Both the position numbers and the translations under genes were made by a program. A stretch of 48,811 nt of DNA from Thermoleophilia bacterium (lineage in GTDB: Bacteria; Actinomycetota; Thermoleophilia; Gaiellales; Gaiellaceae): assembly GCA_025928515.1 (NCBI GenBank), contig JAICJI010000012.1, positions 1 through 48,811 on the forward strand, given 5' to 3'. Below are positions 48,810 to 48,811 of this stretch, in pieces (within the stretch, counting starts at the first letter, position 1; every line of letters begins with the position of its first letter). The notes beneath the pieces are model-generated. The model saw nothing but the letters and a program-made list of their open reading frames with translations. It was not told the DNA's origin and searched no databases.

Positions 48810-48811
48810 GA

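Noticed and set aside
1-48811. CRISPR arrays, insertion sequences, phage genes, toxin-antitoxin pairs or a known defence island
   Set aside because: No spaced repeats, transposase, integrase or defence nuclease set was seen; the orphan methylase and STAND-like regulator alone are not enough.

Overview
The window is a 48.8 kb piece of a GC-rich, gene-dense bacterial chromosome. The ribosomal and SRP synteny, GTG/TTG starts, GTGA/ATGA junctions, two-nuclease AddAB/AdnAB-type helicase pair, SigR-like trxB promoter and ECF/ZAS pair suggest an actinobacterium. Class Thermoleophilia (Gaiellales or Solirubrobacterales relatives) is my best guess, but that is inference: no rRNA is present. No phage, insertion sequence, CRISPR array or integrase was seen. 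No stretch longer than about 230 bases lacks a gene.

Layout. 1-2.5 kb: the 3' end of a LanC-like gene, a degenerate metallo-beta-lactamase-fold gene and an M29 aminopeptidase. 2.5-13.1 kb: housekeeping block with ftsY, a large cyclase/ATPase/TPR regulator on the other strand, then ffh-rpsP-KH protein-phosphoesterase-rimM-trmD-lepB-rplS-rnhB-yraN. 13.1-19.0 kb: an orphan DNA methyltransferase, a secreted cupredoxin-fold protein, a cupin, comM(yifB)-dprA and an FAD oxidoreductase. 19.0-22.2 kb: three-subunit proton-translocating transhydrogenase with a VOC protein. 22.2-26.9 kb: DedA protein, secreted phosphoesterase, HD-domain hydrolase, isocitrate/isopropylmalate-type dehydrogenase, topoisomerase IB, and a zinc-ribbon/basic-tail protein. 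27.0-34.7 kb: a two-subunit helicase-nuclease for double-strand breaks, endonuclease III and a methyltransferase. 34.7-36.0 kb: fluoride-riboswitch-controlled crcB with DUF190 and yqgE genes. 36.0-41.7 kb: zinc-ribbon/PAS protein, GST, CorA, thioredoxin reductase, RmuC and a DsbA/DsbB pair. 41.8-46.5 kb: tRNA-Leu(UAA), then a visibly less GC-rich accessory block (MarR, DoxX-like, AraC remnant, two cupins, two MFS exporters). 46.5-48.8 kb: second M29 aminopeptidase and an ECF sigma/zinc anti-sigma pair.

The most unusual signals concern gene architecture rather than a new enzyme system. Many transcription units begin with a TAnnnT hexamer exactly 6 bases (range 6-10) before the start codon and have no Shine-Dalgarno, which fits leaderless mRNA. 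Five of six intact convergent gene pairs overlap by the same 4 bases (CTAG or TTAG), so both stop codons sit on each other. Two genes seem to start at CTG inside a CTGA stop/start junction. A hairpin-forming intergenic element is present twice. The fluoride riboswitch shows a readable translational switch, and trxB has a textbook SigR/SigH-type promoter.
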